DNA from: Gemmatimonadaceae bacterium
GTDB taxonomy: Bacteria; Gemmatimonadota; Gemmatimonadetes; Gemmatimonadales; Gemmatimonadaceae
DNA: 64,000 nucleotides
NCBI GenBank assembly: GCA_019186945.1
Contig: JABAQJ010000001.1
Span: 283,282-347,281 of the forward strand
Direction: 5' to 3'
Part shown: positions 60,456 through 64,000 of the stretch, piece after piece
How the letters are laid out: each line of letters starts with the position of its first letter
Numbering within the stretch: the stretch's first letter is position 1
Translations under genes and position numbers: made by a program
The notes under the pieces: model-generated
Database searches by the model: none
What the model was told of the DNA's origin: nothing
What the model saw: only the letters and a program-made list of their open reading frames with translations

Positions 60456-60794
60456 ATGATCGCCACGGCGGACGCTGACGTGCGCGCTGTTCTTGCGGCA
60501 ATGACGCCCACGGAACGCCGAATGCCAGCGCTGGTCAACAATGCGCTCGCCGAGGGGCCTCTGGTAGCGGGCTACCGACTCGCAAGCGATGAGACCCCTC
60601 CGTCACAGCGGGTGCTCACGCCAGCTTACTACGAGTGGTGCGCCAGGCGTTCCCCCATCGAGGTGCGCGGAATCCGGGTGACGTTCGTACTGAGTGGGAC
60701 GTGCCTCAGACCGGCCGTGCAGCGTGCCGTGCACGGCGCCGCGCGGAGGATGGACTGGCAGGGAATCCGGGCGATGGTCGATGCCGTCCGCTGA
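60456..60794 (+). CDS. Hypothetical protein, 112 residues
   Basis: Starts at ATG 60456 and ends 11 bases before the convergent TMEM175 stop. The sequence is rich in Ala and Arg, with a mid-region ETPPSQRVLTPAYYEWCARR and a C-terminal helix RMDWQGIRAMVDAVR. No signal peptide or membrane helix; no family recognised. It could be a real small gene or a chance frame. Confidence 0.4.
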   Translation: MIATADADVRAVLAAMTPTERRMPALVNNALAEGPLVAGYRLASDETPPSQRVLTPAYYEWCARRSPIEVRGIRVTFVLSGTCLRPAVQRAVHGAARRMDWQGIRAMVDAVR

Positions 60795-60804
60795 GGCGCG
60801 CCAG

Positions 60805-61401
60805 CTACGTGCCGGTGTGATGGAACCGGAGTTCGATTCGCCGATCCGGCACAAGCCAGATCAGGGCCACCACGGCATAGAACGCCAGCGCCACCGATGG
60901 CCAAAGAAACGTGGAAAGGATTCCGAGCACATACATGACAGGCGAGAGCTTGCCTTTCCAGTCGCTGCCGATCGCGGTTTTGAGCGGTGACTCAGTACCT
61001 TGATCGCGAATGATCGTCTGCTGAAGGATCCAGTATGCGATGGCCGCTGCGAGGAGTACGCCACCGTATAGCGCGGACGGCAGGGCCGCGAAGTGATTCT
61101 CGCCCATCCAGCCGGTGACGAAAGGAAACAGGGACAGCCAGAAGAGCAGGTGCAGGTTCGCCCACAGAATGCCCCCGGTCACTCGGGCGCACGTGTGGAG
61201 CATGTGATGATGATTGTTCCAGTAGATGGCGACATACAGGAAGCTGAGCACGTAGCTCATGAATACGGGAACGAGCTGTGCGATCGCTTCGAGGCTGTCG
61301 TCGTGCGGTACCTTCATCTCGAGCACCATGATCGTGATGATGATCGCGATCACCCCATCGCTGAACGCCTCGAGTCTGTTCTTGCCCATATTCTGCGTCA
61401 T
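60805..61401 (-). CDS. TMEM175-family membrane protein (DUF1211)
   Basis: 198 residues with about six membrane helices. KNRLEAFSDGVIAIIITIMVLE is the first helix with the FSD signature of the TMEM175 family, and HHHMLHTCARVTG is on a loop. In animals TMEM175 is a lysosomal potassium/proton channel; bacterial members, of which this is one by sequence, are potassium channels that work as oligomers of two-repeat or single-repeat subunits. Start ATG 61401 or, twelve bases later, 61389. It stands alone between unrelated small genes. Confidence 0.85.
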   Translation of the reverse strand: MTQNMGKNRLEAFSDGVIAIIITIMVLEMKVPHDDSLEAIAQLVPVFMSYVLSFLYVAIYWNNHHHMLHTCARVTGGILWANLHLLFWLSLFPFVTGWMGENHFAALPSALYGGVLLAAAIAYWILQQTIIRDQGTESPLKTAIGSDWKGKLSPVMYVLGILSTFLWPSVALAFYAVVALIWLVPDRRIELRFHHTGT

Positions 61402-61734
61402 GAACGAGGATGTGGAGGATCCTGAGGCGTAGCAATGCTGCCGCCGCCACTGGCAGCGCAAACGGCAGCAGCAGAATGGACCGTCACACTCCGGCAGCGT
61501 AGTCCGCCCTGGAAACGCCGATCCGCACGTTGGATTCGGCAGATCCTGTTCGTCGCCGGCGCGCGGGAGTGGGCTTCCGTGGTACACCGACCAACGCGAA
61601 GCCGGCGCAGCTAAGAAGCCACCTGACAGCAGTCATGAAACGCGAGACAAGACGCACGGAGTACCTAACGACGTTGCTCCATGTCGTCGGATAATGAGTT
61701 ACTCGCGCCTCCGGCTGTTCGTGTGGGCGCAAAC

Positions 61735-62388
61735 TCACTTCCGGAGCAGCTTGAAGGCGTGGTTGGGATTGAACCCGGCGTTGAAAAGGTGCGTGACCCA
61801 GACCATCGCCAGCGGTTCGAGATAGCGCGACTTCCCGATGTCACCCAAGTCGATCGCGGGCGGCCATCCCAGTTGCTGCGTGAGCTCACTGGCCGTGGCC
61901 TTGGCCGTGGCATCGTTGCCGCAAATGAACATATCCGGTTTGTCGCCGCCGAAGTCCGGCTTCACCATATGCGAGGTGCCAACGATGTTGAACCACTTCA
62001 CTACCTGCGCTTCCGGCAGCCAGCGTTGTACCTGTTCGCCGGCCGAATCGAGATGCCCCAGCGCCAGAACCGGCGGCCGCCCCGGCTGCTCCAACGCCAG
62101 CGGATTGCTGGTATCGAGAACCACCTTGCCCCTGAAGCTGGCCGGGTTCGCCAGGTCAATCACCGCTCTTGCGTGAGCCCAGCCAATAGAGAACACGACG
62201 ACCTCGCCGAACTCGGCGGCCTGACGGAAAGTGCCCACCTGCACATCCCTTCCGGCTCGCGCCAGCCAGTCAGCCAGTTTTCCGGATGCGGGATCGCGGG
62301 TGCCGATCGTGACGTCATGACCGGCAGCCCTGAAACCCGCTGCCAGTACCTTGCCCACATCTCCTGTGCCCAGAACGCCAATGTTCAT
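61735..62388 (-). CDS. NADPH-binding oxidoreductase, F420-dependent reductase-like
   Basis: 217 residues. Rossmann motif NIGVLGTGDVGKVLAAG, then TRDPASG for the NADP phosphate, and a C-terminal helix set with KWFNIVGTSHMVKPDF. This is the NADPH-F420 reductase/short NAD(P)-binding family; whether the cell has F420 is not shown here, so use of F420 is only one option. It has the recurrent octamer about 70 bases past its stop. A SnoaL-like gene lies upstream on the same strand, 62 bases away. Confidence 0.85.
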   Translation of the reverse strand: MNIGVLGTGDVGKVLAAGFRAAGHDVTIGTRDPASGKLADWLARAGRDVQVGTFRQAAEFGEVVVFSIGWAHARAVIDLANPASFRGKVVLDTSNPLALEQPGRPPVLALGHLDSAGEQVQRWLPEAQVVKWFNIVGTSHMVKPDFGGDKPDMFICGNDATAKATASELTQQLGWPPAIDLGDIGKSRYLEPLAMVWVTHLFNAGFNPNHAFKLLRK

Positions 62389-62450
62389 GCTATTGCTCCC
62401 TCGTCTCACATGATCGCCTAACGCACCAGCGTAAGCTGCCCCGCCCGCTT

Positions 62451-62834
62451 TCAGCCCTTCACATAGGAGAGCTTCTCGGCGATACGTCCGCCCGCGACGC
62501 GAAACAGATCGACGCCACGGACGTGTCCTGCCTTACCCTCACGCACCCAATGATACACCCACTGCACGACGCAGCGGTTGCCGTTCGCAAAGACCTTCTC
62601 GACGTCGAACCGCGCTTGTGGCGATCGCTGGAAGAACGCCGTCCAATATGCCTTGACCGCTACCTGACCCTCCAGCCGCTCACCGTCTGGCGCGGGCCGG
62701 GTGCTCTCGAACACGCAATCGTCGGTCATCAGTGCCATGATCGCATCGACGTCGTGTTGATTGAAGGCGCCGTTGAAACGGTCCACCGTGTCCAGAGTGG
62801 TTCTGGTGTGGCTGTCCTCACGGAAATCCGTCAT
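62451..62834 (-). CDS. SnoaL-like/NTF2-fold protein
   Basis: 127 residues. NTF2-like cone: VDRFNGAFNQHDVDAIMALMTDDCVFEST, then GQVAVKAYWTAFF and VVQWVYHWVREGKAGHVRGVDLFRV. Proteins of this fold act as ketosteroid isomerase-like enzymes or as small-molecule binding proteins. Start ATG 62834; the frame continues upstream without protein character. The octamer GCCTAACG lies 30 bases past the stop. Same strand as the reductase gene. Confidence 0.8.
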   Translation of the reverse strand: MTDFREDSHTRTTLDTVDRFNGAFNQHDVDAIMALMTDDCVFESTRPAPDGERLEGQVAVKAYWTAFFQRSPQARFDVEKVFANGNRCVVQWVYHWVREGKAGHVRGVDLFRVAGGRIAEKLSYVKG

Positions 62835-63033
62835 TGCTGGTGTCTCCCGTGGCAAGAAGGCCCTGTTGTGGCACGTGGCCGACTTCGGATGAGCCCAAGG
62901 GCGCGTATGGCTGCTTTTGGCCCTGCCGACTCCTGACCGCTTGAGCGCCCGGTTCTGCATCGTTCGCGCGATGGCCAACACCTGCGTTGGCGGCGTTCAT
63001 GGAAATCACGGGCCTCTGACCGGGCGAGTGCGA

Positions 63034-63495
63034 CTACGCCGCGTTGCTGGCCCTCTCGAGCTCGGCCACGTCAAGCTTGACCATGGTCATCATGGCTTCC
63101 ATCACCGCTTTCACCTTTCTGGAGTCGCTGTCACGGATCAACTCGGTGAATCGCCTCGGGACGACTTGCCAGACGAGACCGAAAGGATCCTTGATCCAGC
63201 CGCATCGCATGGGTTTCGCTCCTGCCTTCACGAGCTTGTCCCAGTATTCATCTACTTCATCCTGATCCGCGCAGTCCACGTAGAGCGAAACACCCTCCGA
63301 GAAGGTGAAGTATGGACCTCCGTTGTAGCCCATGAAGAGCTGACCGCCAACGACGAACTCGGCGGAACTGATAGGCCCGTCCTTGCCCGAACGGGCGATG
63401 GTGCGCACTTCGGAGTCCGGAAACGTCGCCGTGTAGAACTCGATCGCCGCCTCGAGCTGGTCATTGAACATGAGGAAAGGCGTCACTTTGTTCAT
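63034..63495 (-). CDS. PhnB-like VOC-superfamily protein
   Basis: 153 residues. KVTPFLMFNDQLEAAIEFYTATFPDSEV, then GGQLFMGYNGGPYFTFSEGVSLYVDC and CGWIKDPFGLVWQVVPR match the PhnB/3-demethylubiquinone-methyltransferase-like VOC family. These proteins bind metal and small substrates; function varies. Start ATG 63495. It is one of a row of small single genes in this region with noncoding gaps between them. Confidence 0.85.
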   Translation of the reverse strand: MNKVTPFLMFNDQLEAAIEFYTATFPDSEVRTIARSGKDGPISSAEFVVGGQLFMGYNGGPYFTFSEGVSLYVDCADQDEVDEYWDKLVKAGAKPMRCGWIKDPFGLVWQVVPRRFTELIRDSDSRKVKAVMEAMMTMVKLDVAELERASNAA

Positions 63496-63872
63496 GAGAG
63501 TGTTTCCGCTGTGAAGGCGCTGCGCTTCTCCGCGAAACGTACCACCTTCGACGCCGCCGCACCAACCAGTGGACGGCCGCGTTCGCGCAGCGGAATGCGG
63601 CCTGCCAGTACCGTGCGGTATCGCTTGCAATTGCCTCTGAACGCCTAACGTCGAGACGCATGGCTGTCCCCGCGACTGGTGGCCCAGTCGGTAGTGATGG
63701 TCCGGCGATCGGCCCGCGCCGCAAACGAGCACTCACCTCTGACACGTGCGCAGTCCCCGAGGACCGGCTTCACCCGCCTCTACGTCCGTGACAGGACAGG
63801 AGCTTGGATACGAAGGAGGTGGCCCATTCGTGTTACCGGGCGCGTGACGTCGGCTCGCGCCTACGGCACGGA
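63496..63872. other. Noncoding gap before the mobile element, 377 bases
   Basis: Holds the octamer GCCTAACG at 63643-63650 and a perfect 7-bp hairpin at 63673-63690 (CGACTGG, loop TGGC, CCAGTCG). No gene supported. Confidence 0.45.
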
Positions 63873-63879
63873 TTGTAGA

Positions 63880-63923
63880 TGAACACCCAAATTCCCGCAG
63901 TCGTGAACACGCAAATTCCCGCA
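63880..63923. repeat. Pair of 20-bp direct repeats
   Basis: Copies 63880-63899 and 63904-63923 match at 19 of 20 bases and are spaced 24 bases start to start, close to two helical turns. Likely transposase-binding repeats at the end of the IS element. Confidence 0.85.
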
Positions 63924-63986
63924 CGGGCTTGACGGGGCGGCCGGGAAGGCGCCCCCTCTGCAGCGACACGCGCTGTGGAGCGACCG

Positions 63987-64000
63987 ATGGCCAAGTTGCG
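63987..64000 (+). CDS. Start of a probable IstA transposase, cut by the window edge
   Basis: Only the first five codons (MAKLR) are inside the window. The call rests on the flanking direct repeats and on the resemblance to IstA N-termini, so it is a guess from context. Confidence 0.35.

Larger units (their letters stand above)
63874..64000 (+). mobile_element. Probable left end of an IS21-family element (partial)
   Basis: Two 20-bp direct repeats, 63880-63899 and 63904-63923, differ at one base and are rich in AAATTCCCGCA. Repeated motifs of this kind mark the ends of IS21-family elements. An ATG at 63987 starts MAKLR..., the usual opening of IstA transposases, before the window ends. A TG at the left boundary would fit the family's TG...CA termini. 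The transposase itself is off the window. Confidence 0.5.

Overview
The window is 64 kb of high-GC, gene-dense DNA with no tRNA, rRNA or CRISPR array that I could see. Long TonB/STN receptors with FecI/FecR regulators, many lipoproteins with clear lipoboxes, DUF937, FG-GAP/UnbV and VIT-vWA proteins, and a three-gene Sdh complex with one large membrane anchor suggest an environmental Gram-negative bacterium. Gemmatimonadota is my best guess; it is an inference, not proven by any marker gene here.

Layout. 1-11 kb: an outer-membrane barrel cut by the left edge, lipoproteins, a DUF937 protein, a lipoprotein sulfatase, a PepSY pair, a HEPN-containing protein, a secreted amidohydrolase, a VOC protein with a histone-like tail, and a serine hydrolase. 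11.4-22.4 kb, all on +: an amidoligase trio (YbdK-type ligase, C26 peptidase/amidotransferase, second GCS2 ligase), then a very tight operon of an alpha/beta-hydrolase, a CHAT protein that has lost its catalytic His, a CHAT protein with an intact His/Cys pair, a C25/gingipain-like caspase-fold protein, and a metallo-beta-lactamase lipoprotein. I think this caspase-fold operon is the most likely undescribed system. 22.4-36 kb: FG-GAP lipoprotein, regulatory-domain protein, HerA/DUF853 ATPase, ComEC-like hydrolase, sdhCAB, an exported LanC-like protein with an altered zinc site, and transketolase. 36.5-47.4 kb: PAS-GGDEF, a VIT-vWA/ECF sigma/anti-sigma operon, a flippase-like protein, and a FecI-FecR-TonB receptor module.

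47.5-64 kb is accessory and partly decayed. It has lipoproteins, two DUF2267 copies (one frameshifted), a DUF3883 protein beside a broken hsdM-like methylase, a frameshifted phosphatase, several small stand-alone enzymes, longer noncoding gaps, strong hairpins, and what looks like the left end of an IS21-type element at the right edge.

A rare word, CGTTAGG(C/T), recurs at least 20 times across the whole window, inside genes as Leu(TTA)-Gly and near gene ends.
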